Source: Torulaspora globosa
Lineage: Eukaryota; Ascomycota; Saccharomycetes; Saccharomycetales; Saccharomycetaceae
DNA length: 64,000 nucleotides
Assembly (NCBI RefSeq): GCF_014133895.1
Contig: NC_050730.1
Coordinates: forward strand, 930,001 to 994,000
Reading direction: 5' to 3'
In this document: positions 43,256-53,253 of the stretch, piece by piece
Numbering within the stretch: the stretch's first letter is position 1
Layout: the number at the start of each line of letters is the position of its first letter
Translations under genes and position numbers: made by a program
The notes under the pieces: generated by a model
What the model was told of the DNA's origin: nothing
Databases searched by the model: none
The model's input: only the letters and a program-made list of their open reading frames with translations

Positions 43256-44077
43256 CTATGGTTTTGGGATCTTCAAGCTCTTGGATATCATGCCGCAGCC
43301 GTGCAGGAAGAACACAAACACGGCAGGATGGCACTCAAACAGTAAACCTTGTCTGAAGACACCGAGTGGAATTTTATCCATTATTAGGCCCTGTCTGACG
43401 AGAACCGCCATGGCCAAGACCAATGCCAGCGTTGTTGGCATTGGAAGGCCCTCGAAGTATTTAGATTTCCCGCCGCTGTCCTTGGGCAATTGTGCCACTG
43501 TCACATTGAATCTTGCCAGTCTAGCCAGACCACATAGCACAAAGAAAGAAAGCACCAGAACATCGATAGTTGTCTGGAATCCAATGGCAAACGCGACCGA
43601 GGCCGGTGCCACGCCGAACGAAACCAAATCCGCCAGCGAGTCCAACTCCTGGCCCATCAATGAGGATCTGTTCCTTAGCCGTGCAACTCTTCCATCAAAG
43701 AAGTCGAAGCACATCCCCAAGAAGATGAAGAAATGTGCTCGCTGCACATAGTGTGGTTTTTCCGTTAATGTGAATCTCAGGCAGCTCACAATGGAGTAGA
43801 ATCCGCAGAATCCGTTCAACATCGTAATAAAATCGGCCAGGTGTAAATTGCGAACCATACTGAAATGGTACTCATCACTGGTAAACAGCTCAATATCGGT
43901 CTCATTGGGAGGTTCCAGTGGTGGGGCTGAAAACGAAAAGATGCTAGATGCTCTTCTGCTTAGCGTAGGCGTATTGATCTCGGCATCGCTCTCATCACTG
44001 AACACCTGCGCATGAGCACGCTCTTCTACCTCATTTTCCGTCATTGCGATCTTTCTGCTTCTCAATTCTGACATCAA
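43256..44077 (-). CDS. CHO1: Phosphatidylserine synthase Cho1
   Basis: A 273-residue membrane protein, like S. cerevisiae Cho1 (276). Residues 1-75 form a polar, phosphorylatable cytoplasmic tail. The CDP-alcohol phosphatidyltransferase motif is complete: FDGRVARLRNRSSLMGQELD followed by SLADLVSFG, with the two late aspartates in place. About six hydrophobic segments follow. The enzyme makes phosphatidylserine from CDP-diacylglycerol and serine in the ER. The promoter (44078-44488) carries E-box sequences but no perfect UASINO. CHO1 is YER026C, next to GAL83 in S. cerevisiae; here it lies beside POX1, which is the expected merged order. Confidence 0.97.
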   Translation of the reverse strand: MMSELRSRKIAMTENEVEERAHAQVFSDESDAEINTPTLSRRASSIFSFSAPPLEPPNETDIELFTSDEYHFSMVRNLHLADFITMLNGFCGFYSIVSCLRFTLTEKPHYVQRAHFFIFLGMCFDFFDGRVARLRNRSSLMGQELDSLADLVSFGVAPASVAFAIGFQTTIDVLVLSFFVLCGLARLARFNVTVAQLPKDSGGKSKYFEGLPMPTTLALVLAMAVLVRQGLIMDKIPLGVFRQGLLFECHPAVFVFFLHGCGMISKSLKIPKP

Positions 44078-44488
44078 ACGATCCTTGCCACAACTAACGC
44101 TAAGAAACTAACTGATCAATGCCTGCTGGTTCTTATACAACGCTCCAGGAACCTCATTGCTGTCGCCACGAGCCTCGCATCCCAAGAGCGAAAGAACATG
44201 TGCGTTTCAAGTCGGTAACATCGGAGTCACGTGGCCACACGGACTGCTCTTTAAGATCTAGACCTACTGAATCTCACTTGTAGTGCCAACGATGGTTCAG
44301 ATAGCCCATGGTAGGCATTCACGAACACGGTGTGAAGTAGATGGCAGCGTGGAAGACCCAGGCGATAGCTCGATCTTGCGTTCAACGTTGAGCGCTCGAT
44401 TCAAAGTAGGAGAAGTCGGGCGGATCTGAAAAACTAGAAGCTTTAAAGACAATCATGCTACGTAAACACTCATAAAGATGGCCAACGA
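44078..44488. promoter_or_regulatory. CHO1 upstream region
   Basis: About 410 bases that read leftward into CHO1. A CATGTG E-box at 44197-44202 (followed by CGTTTC rather than AAAT) may be a weak Ino2/Ino4 site, and CACGTG at 44228-44233 fits Cbf1 or Ino2/4-type bHLH factors. POX1's 3' end lies at the far side. Confidence 0.5.
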
Positions 44489-46747
44489 TCATTTAGCTAA
44501 TCTTGCCAAGATGGCGGCATTGGCAGCCCCGCCCAGCCTTTCATCAAATTCGTAACCTCTCCTTAACATGGTCGTCAAGAGCTCGTGGTAGCGCGGCTTG
44601 CCCGCACCGTCAGGCTCGGCAGGATTGTTTTTCACGACCTCATTGAAGTAGTTGTTGTAGATATCCCCGTCAAAATAACCGATCGGAGCGTTTAGCATCG
44701 CGTCGGGCAGCTCGAATGCGTCACTTAGTGCTATGCACTCTGCCCTGATCTTGGGCAACAGCTCTGATAGCTGTGGTTGGATAACCTTGGAAATTTGGTC
44801 TGGCGTGAAAATTTTGAACTGCTGAAATTCACCAGAATGCTTGTTAATGAAGTAAAGGGAGAACAGCTTGTAGATGTCCCACAAGGATTCTTTCGATTTG
44901 GAATCTGTTACATGCGAGTCCGGAGAATTTAGCTTGTCGTGATATACCTTAAGCATGTAATGCAAGGCGTGGAACTTCGAGATCATGACAAGGAGGCTGG
45001 AAACACCATCGATTTTCCTGGTCTTCTCGATTTGCCTGGCAACATGGTTCATGATCTTGACCAGCGCTACAGCCCAAATTCTGGTGTAATCGGACAACTC
45101 ATCCAAGTCTGTTGATTCCTGGCCCGTCAAAACCGACATCAGGAAACTGGGATCCAAATAATTGAACGAATCACTATCTAGTTTCTCATCAAACTTACCA
45201 CGGGTTCCGGCATCGACAAACTTTTTAAGTATGGACTTGGCAGACGTGAGTGACAAGACGCTATTGTCGCCTTCCCATGTGCATTGCACCACCCAATCGT
45301 TATATCCCTTGCCGAATGCATTGTACTGAGAGTAGCCGTGGCCGCCACATGATTGTCGCAACTCATCAATCAGTTGAGCAACTAGCCAAGTGTTGGTAGC
45401 TTTCAAGCTGGCACTGTCGATGAACAAATTCTTGAGCTTTTGACTGACCACTTTCAAAGCATTTTTGTCCGTCGAGCCGTTTGCTGAGGCGGATGCCTTA
45501 TACAGCTCCTCTAAAGTCGCATAGTAAACATCCATCAACTTGAAAGCGGCAGGGGAAACCAGATACGCAACTGCCAATTGGGGAAGTACCCTGAATTGGT
45601 GCAAGGGATAGTCTATCAGTTGAGATTCCGGCTTTCCTTTCTTCTCGGCAAACTGTTGTCTGCCAACAGCGTAACGAGTCGCAATGACAGCGAACTTGGA
45701 ACCGAATCTGAAGGAATCCATGACCATATTCACTCTACCATTGAGCAATGCACTATAGCCAGAAATTTGGTCTAACTGGGGTTCTGTCGACACGGTGACA
45801 CAACCATCGCGCGCCCTGAGTATCTTGGTGAAGCGGCTCAGCATGAACTCGCGAGGGATTACAACGTTTCTGAACTGGATCCAGCCATTGTCAATACCAT
45901 CACGCCCCATTTTAGTACCAATATCACCGATCGAGATCCCTGGCAGCAGTTGGAAAGTGGCCGGGTCCCTCAAGGGAACCACAAATGTCTTTACGCCATA
46001 ATCCTTGTTGTTAACAATCAACCGAGCATAAACTGTAGCATGAGTCGCAGAGTGTGCTGCGCCGCCAATCCACCACTTCGTTGCGGTAAGATCCGGGGTA
46101 TCTATCGTGAAGGTGTCGCCATCTGGATTATAAACTGCTCTCGTTTGCAATTGCGCCACATTTGACCCGTGCCCCAGCTCGGTCATGGCGAAACAACCAT
46201 AGATTCCTTTGATGAAAAGTGCTCCCCTTTCCTGCAACCAGTAACGGATTTGCTCGTCTGTTCCATTGCCCTTGATGCAGTTTCCAAACAGTCCTAAATG
46301 CACCCCTACACGCGTACCCAACTGAGGATCTATATTGGCCACCAACGACAACCTCTTATCGAATATCGACAAATCTCTATTCGACAACGGGGCAACTTTA
46401 TTGTCCTCATCTGTTTGCAACTCCTTGATTAAGTCGGTCTCACGGAAACGCTTTCTAACTTCCTTGATATCATGCTCCATGTAAAGACTTAAACGAGCGA
46501 TCTTTCTGGCAGTATTCTCTCTTTCTTCACTCTTGGTCTGATCATAATAGCTCGTTTCTGTCTTCAGAATCGGATCGTTAACAACCTCATCAATCAGACG
46601 ATGCGTCAGCTCCCGTCTTTCCGGACTGGATTCCAAGAACGTATTGATCTGATCAATATTAATCTTTGATTTAGACCTTTCCTCTTGGATTAACTTCTGG
46701 GGATTCAAAACGGGCGAATCGCCCCTAATGGTAGAACTTCTTGTCAT
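44489..46747 (-). CDS. POX1: Peroxisomal acyl-CoA oxidase Pox1
   Basis: A 752-residue flavoprotein, close to S. cerevisiae Pox1 (748). The N-terminal helical domain is followed by the FAD/acyl-CoA core: IYGCFAMTELGHGSNVAQLQTRA, then KWWIGGAAHSATHA and the GYSALLNGRVNM block. The second half contains QSCGGHGYSQYN and CTWEGDNSVL typical of the family. The enzyme catalyses the first, H2O2-producing step of peroxisomal beta-oxidation. The C-terminus ARLAK is not a canonical PTS1, in line with yeast Pox1 using a non-PTS1 route through Pex5. A perfect oleate response element lies 140 bases upstream. Confidence 0.97.
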   Translation of the reverse strand: MTRSSTIRGDSPVLNPQKLIQEERSKSKINIDQINTFLESSPERRELTHRLIDEVVNDPILKTETSYYDQTKSEERENTARKIARLSLYMEHDIKEVRKRFRETDLIKELQTDEDNKVAPLSNRDLSIFDKRLSLVANIDPQLGTRVGVHLGLFGNCIKGNGTDEQIRYWLQERGALFIKGIYGCFAMTELGHGSNVAQLQTRAVYNPDGDTFTIDTPDLTATKWWIGGAAHSATHATVYARLIVNNKDYGVKTFVVPLRDPATFQLLPGISIGDIGTKMGRDGIDNGWIQFRNVVIPREFMLSRFTKILRARDGCVTVSTEPQLDQISGYSALLNGRVNMVMDSFRFGSKFAVIATRYAVGRQQFAEKKGKPESQLIDYPLHQFRVLPQLAVAYLVSPAAFKLMDVYYATLEELYKASASANGSTDKNALKVVSQKLKNLFIDSASLKATNTWLVAQLIDELRQSCGGHGYSQYNAFGKGYNDWVVQCTWEGDNSVLSLTSAKSILKKFVDAGTRGKFDEKLDSDSFNYLDPSFLMSVLTGQESTDLDELSDYTRIWAVALVKIMNHVARQIEKTRKIDGVSSLLVMISKFHALHYMLKVYHDKLNSPDSHVTDSKSKESLWDIYKLFSLYFINKHSGEFQQFKIFTPDQISKVIQPQLSELLPKIRAECIALSDAFELPDAMLNAPIGYFDGDIYNNYFNEVVKNNPAEPDGAGKPRYHELLTTMLRRGYEFDERLGGAANAAILARLAK

Positions 46748-47935
46748 CCTACCCCAACTTCAAATAAGATCTCTTGTATAATTCGGAAATAAATTGCTGC
46801 TCCAGGTAGCACAACAAACAATTAACTGCTGTGCTTTTATATTAAATTACTGAGCGCCATCGGGGTTCCTTGAAGTACCCCAACTACTCGGAGTTTATCT
46901 GACCCTTCCGACCCGGAACTCTGGCCATCCGACGCGCAGCGCGAATGGAGAAAATCGACTTTACTATGCCTCCCACAGTGGAGGAGATTCATCAAAGAAT
47001 GGTCCGATTATTCTACCAGACAAGACAAGCTATTTGCAGTGTTTCATACCCTCCTTTCTTTATGCCGACTTTCTATGTAAATCTCTCTCTGCTTTCTGGT
47101 TTCATATGAAGCAAATTAGTAATTTCTTGCCGCCCAAGTCGACAACGACCGGGTAACATGTGGTTAGCGAAAGTGGAGGACACAAAAACGCCATTCAAGA
47201 TGACACTTCTAGCATTAAAGCTATATTGCTTACCATTCGCGGCTTTGAGTACCTACCGAGCTTCAGTTTCGTTTGGGAAATAGCGGTGCGAGGTGGTTCA
47301 GTTTGCATGCCTCAGAACATCTTTGGCGAGATGGCTGATGGCTCGGCGGCTAAGTTTGCAAAAGGGGTTTGCTGGGAGGTAAACTGAATTGCTGAGATGT
47401 GACGACGGAGCTTGCTGGTGTTGGCGGTTAAAAGAATGTTAATTAAAGTCCGCAAGACCACATTCACAATCAGGTATAGCTTGTGTGAATTGACCAAGTA
47501 ATGGTGAGGCTTGTAAGTCTTACCTGTGGGAACGCTCGCACAGTGAGAAGAACCATATTTTCCAAAAAAGACAACTGAGCAATCGTTAGAATGATGCCAA
47601 GGGAGCTAGTCGTAGTGTTGGAAGCTGCCAGCGCTGGTAGACTGGTTATTATGGGTTATTGTATGTGTCACGTGACTGAAAACTCTATTACCCGCTCCAA
47701 TTGGCTGTTATGCTAGCGGGTTCTGTGCCCCCCTTTCTCAGTCCCAGGTGGTCGGCTTTCCTGAAGCCGTCTTTTCGAGAACAGATACAGAGTACTCCTA
47801 ACTGGAATTGTTCCTTTTCATACCTTTCCGTGAACCTTTAATTGTACCAAGATAGAAGGTAAGGAGGAAGATATTTACTGTGAATTGGCGTCAAGCTCAT
47901 AACAGATCTCCTGTAACTTACGAAACACAAGAAGC
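46748..47935. promoter_or_regulatory. POX1-CHC1 divergent intergenic region
   Basis: Nearly 1.2 kb without a convincing gene. On the POX1 side it holds an oleate response element. Towards CHC1 it has Reb1-type sites CGGGTAA at 47150-47156 and TTACCCG at 47688-47694, and a CACGTG palindrome in GTCACGTGAC (47669-47674). One short open frame (47160-47387) lacks protein character. There is no AT-rich CDEII next to the CACGTG, so it is not a centromere. Confidence 0.6.
46889..46910. promoter_or_regulatory. Oleate response element (Oaf1-Pip2 site) of POX1
   Basis: The bases fit CGG-N3-TNA-N8-12-CCG exactly (CGG, AGT, TTA, ten bases, CCG; 16 bases between the triplets). The site lies about 140 bases upstream of POX1. 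The Oaf1-Pip2 heterodimer uses this element to induce beta-oxidation genes on oleate. Confidence 0.85.
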
Positions 47936-50900
47936 ATGAGCGATCTACCAATTGAATTCACAGAATTGGCTGATCTTACGTCCTTGGGTATCTCCCCTCA
48001 GTCCCTGGACTTTAGGTCAACCACTTTTGAAAGTGACCACTATGTCACCGTTAGAGAGGTCCAAAACGGCGCCAATTCGGTCGCCATTATTGATTTGGCT
48101 AACGGTAATCAAGTAACAAGGAAAAACATGGGTGGTGATTCAGCCATAATGCATCCCTCGCAAATGGTCATATCGGTGCGGGCTAATGGCACAATTGTTC
48201 AAATCTTCAACCTGGAGAACAAATCAAAGTTAAAATCGTTCACTTTGGATGAACCGGTCCTTTTCTGGAAGTGGTTGGATGATGAGACGTTAGGTTTCGT
48301 TACCGCAAGATCGATCATGACATGCGACGTTTTCGATGGGAATGTCAATGGCAAGCCTGTATTGTTGACCCAACGGCACGTAAGCTTGAACAATACTCAG
48401 ATCATCAATTTTGTTTCGAACAAAAAGAAGGACTGGTTTGCCGTTGTTGGTATTCTCCAGGATAATGGCCGCATCGCAGGTAAGATTCAGCTATATTCAA
48501 AGCAGCGTAACATCTCCCAAGCGATTGATGGTCACGTCGCTATGTTCGCAAGCATTCTTTTGGATGGAAATGCTGCACCAGTGCAAGTATTTGTTACTGG
48601 TAATAGAAGCGTAACTTCAAGCGCAGGTGAGCTGAGGATTATTGAGATCGATCACGATAATTCTCTACCTACTACCTATCAAAAGAAGAATGTTGAGATC
48701 TTCTTTCCTCCCGATGCAACAAATGACTTCCCAATTGCGGTACAAATCTCAGAAAAATACGGGGTTATCTACCTACTGACCAAATATGGGTTCATTCACT
48801 TATATGAATTAGAGACCGGTACAAATCTTTTCGTCAATAGAATTACGGCGGAGTCCGTTTTCACTGCTACTTCATACGACAATAAGAACGGTATTGCATG
48901 TATCAACAAAAAGGGTCAGGTGTTGGCCGTTGAGATAGCCACCACTCAGATCGTGCCATACATTCTGAATAAGCTGTCAAATGTTTCATTAGCTCTAACT
49001 GTGGCTTCTAGAGGTGGTCTACCAGGTGCAGATGATCTTTTTCAAAAACAGTTTGATTCATTGCTAAATCAAGGAGATTATCAAAATGCTGCAAAGATTG
49101 CGGCATCTTCGGATCAGCTTAGAAACCAAAACACAATCAATAGATTGAAAAACGTTCAAGCAGCTCCAGGAGCTATATCCCCAATCCTGCTGTATTTTTC
49201 AACCCTTTTGGACAGAGGTAAGCTGAATAAATATGAAACGATCGAGTTAGCAAAACCAGTACTACAACAAGACAGAAAGCAACTATTCGAAAAATGGCTG
49301 AAAGAAGATAAACTTGAATGCTCCGAAGAACTAGGTGATGTTGTCAAACCATTTGATGTCACTCTAGCTCTTGCTTGTTACTTGAGGGCTAACTCTCATG
49401 CTAAAGTGGTTTCATGTTTAGCAGAATTGCAGCAGTTTGAAAAAATTGTTCCATACTGTCAAAAAGTCAACTTTCAGCCAAACTTCCTCGTCCTTATCTC
49501 TTCCCTAATAAGATCTTCTCCAGATCGGGCGTCTGAGTTTGCGATTTCTCTATTGCAAAATGCCGAAACAGCCTCACAGTTAGATATCGAGAAAATTGCA
49601 GATCTTTTCTTCTCACAGAACTATATCCAGCAAGGTACCTCTCTTCTTTTGGATGCTTTGAAGGGCGACACGCCGGATCAAGGCCATTTACAAACGCGGG
49701 TGCTAGAGGTAAACCTGCTACATGCACCTCAAGTTGCTGATGCCATTCTTGGGAATAACATCTTCTCCCACTATGATAAGCCTACCATTGCCTCGCTTTC
49801 AGAAAAGGCTGGTTTGTATCAGAGGGCTTTGGAAAACTACACAGACATAAGAGACATCAAAAGATGCATTGTTCACACAAGCGCTTTGCCCATTGATTGG
49901 CTTGTGGCATATTTTGGGAAGCTGAACGTCGAGCAGTCGCTAGCTTGCTTAAGAGCTTTGTTGGATAACAATCTGCAGGCTAACATGCAGATTATTGTTC
50001 AAGTTGCTACAAAGTTTTCAGATTTGATCGGTTCCTCCGTTCTAATCAAGCTTTTTGAAGAATTTAAAGCAACGGAAGGGCTCTATTACTATCTTGCGTC
50101 ACTCGTCAACTTGACAGACGATAAAGATATTGTTTACAAATACATCGAGGCCGCCGCTAAAATGAACCAGTTCAAGGAAATCGAGAGAATCGTCAAGGAC
50201 AACAACGTCTATGATCCAGAAAGAGTGAAGAACTTTTTAAAGGATGTTCGATTGGAAGACCAAATACCATTAATAATCGTTTGCGACCGTTTCAACTTCG
50301 TCCACGAATTAGTGCTGTACTTGTACAAGTCGCATAACATGAAATTTATTGAGGCGTATGTGCAGCAAGTTAACCCATCAAGAGCTCCTCAGGTCGTGGG
50401 TGCTTTGCTTGATGTTGATTGTGATGAGAAATTCATCAAGGATCTCTTGCAATCTGTTCTAGGTCAAGTTCCGATAAACGAGCTAACTGATGAAGTAGAA
50501 AAGAGAAATAGGTTGAAGATCCTGTTGCCCTTCCTAGAAGGTACTTTGTCGCAAGGTGTTCAAGACCAAGGTGTGTATAATGCTTTGGCCAAGATCTACA
50601 TTGACTCAAACAATTCTCCAGAAAAGTTCTTGAAGGAGAATGATCAATATGACACAATTAATGTCGGTCGTTACTGTGAAAAAAGAGATCCGTATTTGGC
50701 TTATATTGCTTATGAAAAGGGTTCGAATGATGGAGATTTGGTCAGAATCACTAATGAGAACAGCATGTACAAATATCAAGCCAGGTACTTATTGAAACGC
50801 TCTGATCCGAATTTGTGGAACGCTGTTCTATCAGATGACAATAATCACAGGTCGCAGTTGGTAGACGCCGTCATTGCAGTTGGAATTCCGGAGTTGACCG

Positions 50901-52891
50901 ACCCAGAACCTGTTTCTTTGACAGTCCAAGCTTTTATGGCCAATGGCCTCAAGTTGGAGTTGATCGAGCTATTGGAGAAAATAATTCTCGAGCCATCACC
51001 TTTCAGTGATAATGTGGCATTGCAAGGTCTTTTATTATTGTCAGCAATCAAGTACGAACCAACTAAGGTGGCCAGTTACATCGAAAAGCTAGAAAACTAC
51101 GATGCCGATGAAATCGCCCCACTATGTATCGAGAACGGGTTGAATGAGGAAGCTTTTGAAATATATCAGAAGCATGCGAAGCACGACAAAGCTTTGAAGG
51201 TTTTAGTCGAGAATGTTATGTCTTTGGATAGGGCTCAGGAATACGTTGATAAGATCAACAGTCCCGAGCTTTGGTCTCAACTCGGAACTGCCCAGTTGGA
51301 TGCCTTGCAAGTTTCTGCTGCTATCGAATCATACATTAGGGCTGAAGATCCGTTCAACTATGAGAACGTCATTGAGGTTGCTGAACAGGCCGGGAATTTC
51401 GAAGAATTGATCCCATATTTGATCATGGCAAGAAAGACTTTGAAAGAGCCCAAAATTGATGGTTCTCTTATCTTGGCGTATGCTGAATTGGGCAAAGTTC
51501 ATGAGATTGAGAACCTGCTTTCAACCTCAAACGTTGCAAACCTGGAGCAAGTTGGTGACAAACTGTTAGAGAATCAGGATTATAAAGCCGCTAAGTTGTG
51601 CTATTCGAGTGTCTCAAATTACTCTAAACTGGCTTCAACTTTGGTTTTCCTGGAGGATTATCAGGCTGCCGTTGACACAGCAAGGAAAGCATCCAACATA
51701 AGAGTGTGGAAATTTGTCAATGCGGCTTGTATCAAAAAGAAGGAATTTAGATTGGCCCAGATTTGTGGCTTAAATCTAATTGTGCATGCTGAGGAGCTTG
51801 ATGAATTAGTTGAAATTTATGAATCCGGTGGGTATTTTGAGGAACTCATCTCCTTATTTGAAGCCGGTCTTGGTCTTGAAAGAGCTCATATGGGTATGTT
51901 TACCGAGTTGGCTATTCTTTACTCCAAATATGAACCAAAAAAAACATTTGAACATTTGAAACTGTTCTGGTCGAGAATTAACATACCAAAAGTCATCAGA
52001 GCTGTGGAGGATGCGCATCTGTGGGATGAACTTGTTTTCTTGTATGCTCACTATGACGAATGGGATAACGCCGCTTTAACTATCATCGAGAAGTCTGCGG
52101 ACAATTTGGATCATTCTTATTTCAAGGAGGTCATCGTGAAGGTCTCGAATTTAGAAATCTACTACAAAGCTATCAACTTCTACGTGACAGAACATCCATC
52201 CCTTCTAGTCGATCTATTAGCTGTATTGTCCCCAAGATTGGACATTCCTAGAACAGTAAGGATATTCTCCAAGTCCGACAATCTGCCATTGATCAAACCT
52301 TTCTTGATCAACGTATTGCCGAAGAATAACTCCGTTGTGAATCAAGCCTACCACGACCTGATGATTGAGGAAGAAGACTACAAAGCTCTACAGAGTGCTG
52401 TCGACTCATTCGATAAGTTTGACCAACTAGGTCTCGCTGCAAGACTCGAATCTCATGATATTATTTTCTTTAAGAAGATTGCCGCATTGTTGTACCGCAG
52501 GAACAAAAAATGGGCCAAGAGTTTGGCAATTCTGAAAAATGAAAACCTATGGAAAGATGCCATCGAAACTGCCGCTATTTCCGGAGACGCTAAAGTTGTG
52601 GAAGATTTGTTAGTATATTTTGTTGAGCAAGACAACAAGGAGGCCTTTATTGCTTTACTATACACTGCATACAACCTGGTCAGATATGAATTTGTGCTGG
52701 AGCTCTCATGGCTACATTCATTGGAAGATTTTATCAAACCTTACGAGATATCTGTCAAGAAAGAGCAGTATGACACGATTGAAAAGCTCTCTAAAAAGCT
52801 AGCCAGCGAATCGGTTGATTCGGAGGGCACTGAAGGACAACCATTAATGTTGACAAATGGCTCGTTGGGTTTTCAGCAAACAGGTTTTTAA
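47936..52891 (+). CDS. CHC1: Clathrin heavy chain
   Basis: A 1651-residue protein, against 1653 in S. cerevisiae. The N-terminal seven-bladed propeller (residues 1-360) begins MSDLPIEFTELADLTSLGI and includes MHPSQMVISVRANGTIVQIFN-like strands. The rest is the alpha-solenoid of clathrin heavy-chain repeats forming the ankle, distal leg, knee and proximal leg. The C-terminus ends LGFQQTGF, like the PTGF end of the yeast protein. Chc1 forms coated vesicles at the trans-Golgi and plasma membrane. The single exon is intact over nearly 5 kb. It is divergent from POX1 and convergent with SPT16, as YGL205W-YGL206C-YGL207W. Confidence 0.98.
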   Translation: MSDLPIEFTELADLTSLGISPQSLDFRSTTFESDHYVTVREVQNGANSVAIIDLANGNQVTRKNMGGDSAIMHPSQMVISVRANGTIVQIFNLENKSKLKSFTLDEPVLFWKWLDDETLGFVTARSIMTCDVFDGNVNGKPVLLTQRHVSLNNTQIINFVSNKKKDWFAVVGILQDNGRIAGKIQLYSKQRNISQAIDGHVAMFASILLDGNAAPVQVFVTGNRSVTSSAGELRIIEIDHDNSLPTTYQKKNVEIFFPPDATNDFPIAVQISEKYGVIYLLTKYGFIHLYELETGTNLFVNRITAESVFTATSYDNKNGIACINKKGQVLAVEIATTQIVPYILNKLSNVSLALTVASRGGLPGADDLFQKQFDSLLNQGDYQNAAKIAASSDQLRNQNTINRLKNVQAAPGAISPILLYFSTLLDRGKLNKYETIELAKPVLQQDRKQLFEKWLKEDKLECSEELGDVVKPFDVTLALACYLRANSHAKVVSCLAELQQFEKIVPYCQKVNFQPNFLVLISSLIRSSPDRASEFAISLLQNAETASQLDIEKIADLFFSQNYIQQGTSLLLDALKGDTPDQGHLQTRVLEVNLLHAPQVADAILGNNIFSHYDKPTIASLSEKAGLYQRALENYTDIRDIKRCIVHTSALPIDWLVAYFGKLNVEQSLACLRALLDNNLQANMQIIVQVATKFSDLIGSSVLIKLFEEFKATEGLYYYLASLVNLTDDKDIVYKYIEAAAKMNQFKEIERIVKDNNVYDPERVKNFLKDVRLEDQIPLIIVCDRFNFVHELVLYLYKSHNMKFIEAYVQQVNPSRAPQVVGALLDVDCDEKFIKDLLQSVLGQVPINELTDEVEKRNRLKILLPFLEGTLSQGVQDQGVYNALAKIYIDSNNSPEKFLKENDQYDTINVGRYCEKRDPYLAYIAYEKGSNDGDLVRITNENSMYKYQARYLLKRSDPNLWNAVLSDDNNHRSQLVDAVIAVGIPELTDPEPVSLTVQAFMANGLKLELIELLEKIILEPSPFSDNVALQGLLLLSAIKYEPTKVASYIEKLENYDADEIAPLCIENGLNEEAFEIYQKHAKHDKALKVLVENVMSLDRAQEYVDKINSPELWSQLGTAQLDALQVSAAIESYIRAEDPFNYENVIEVAEQAGNFEELIPYLIMARKTLKEPKIDGSLILAYAELGKVHEIENLLSTSNVANLEQVGDKLLENQDYKAAKLCYSSVSNYSKLASTLVFLEDYQAAVDTARKASNIRVWKFVNAACIKKKEFRLAQICGLNLIVHAEELDELVEIYESGGYFEELISLFEAGLGLERAHMGMFTELAILYSKYEPKKTFEHLKLFWSRINIPKVIRAVEDAHLWDELVFLYAHYDEWDNAALTIIEKSADNLDHSYFKEVIVKVSNLEIYYKAINFYVTEHPSLLVDLLAVLSPRLDIPRTVRIFSKSDNLPLIKPFLINVLPKNNSVVNQAYHDLMIEEEDYKALQSAVDSFDKFDQLGLAARLESHDIIFFKKIAALLYRRNKKWAKSLAILKNENLWKDAIETAAISGDAKVVEDLLVYFVEQDNKEAFIALLYTAYNLVRYEFVLELSWLHSLEDFIKPYEISVKKEQYDTIEKLSKKLASESVDSEGTEGQPLMLTNGSLGFQQTGF

Positions 52892-53253
52892 GCGATCAAG
52901 CCAGAACGCCTCGCTCTGTTTGGTTTGAGGGGACTAAGTACAGCGATGCACATCTTTGGTCTACATTGATCTTTATTTGTAACATATTGAGGAAATGTCG
53001 TGTATCATTCGTCTATTATTGTGATTATATATATTATATCGAGCTCTAAACGGCGATGAGCAGGTTCTTTCACAGCACTTCTCCAGGTACCATGAATCTA
53101 TTCAAAATGAAGGCAGCGAGACTAAACATGAAATGCTTTGATACATTTTTATTTAGAGTACATAGGCTATTTATTTCCTTAGGATATCTCAAAGGAAAGA
53201 ATCCGCATATTGATTAAATTTCTGAGATTCGGTAGCGATTCGTCAACACTTCA
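52892..53253. other. Convergent intergenic region CHC1-SPT16
   Basis: About 360 AT-rich bases between two converging stops, with runs such as tatatatattatat near 53026-53039 suitable for 3'-end formation. No gene is seen. Confidence 0.6.

Noticed and set aside
47660..47700. GTCACGTGAC as a possible centromere CDEI.
   Set aside because: No AT-rich CDEII of about 80-160 bases and no CDEIII follow; the site is better read as a Cbf1-type or other bHLH site.
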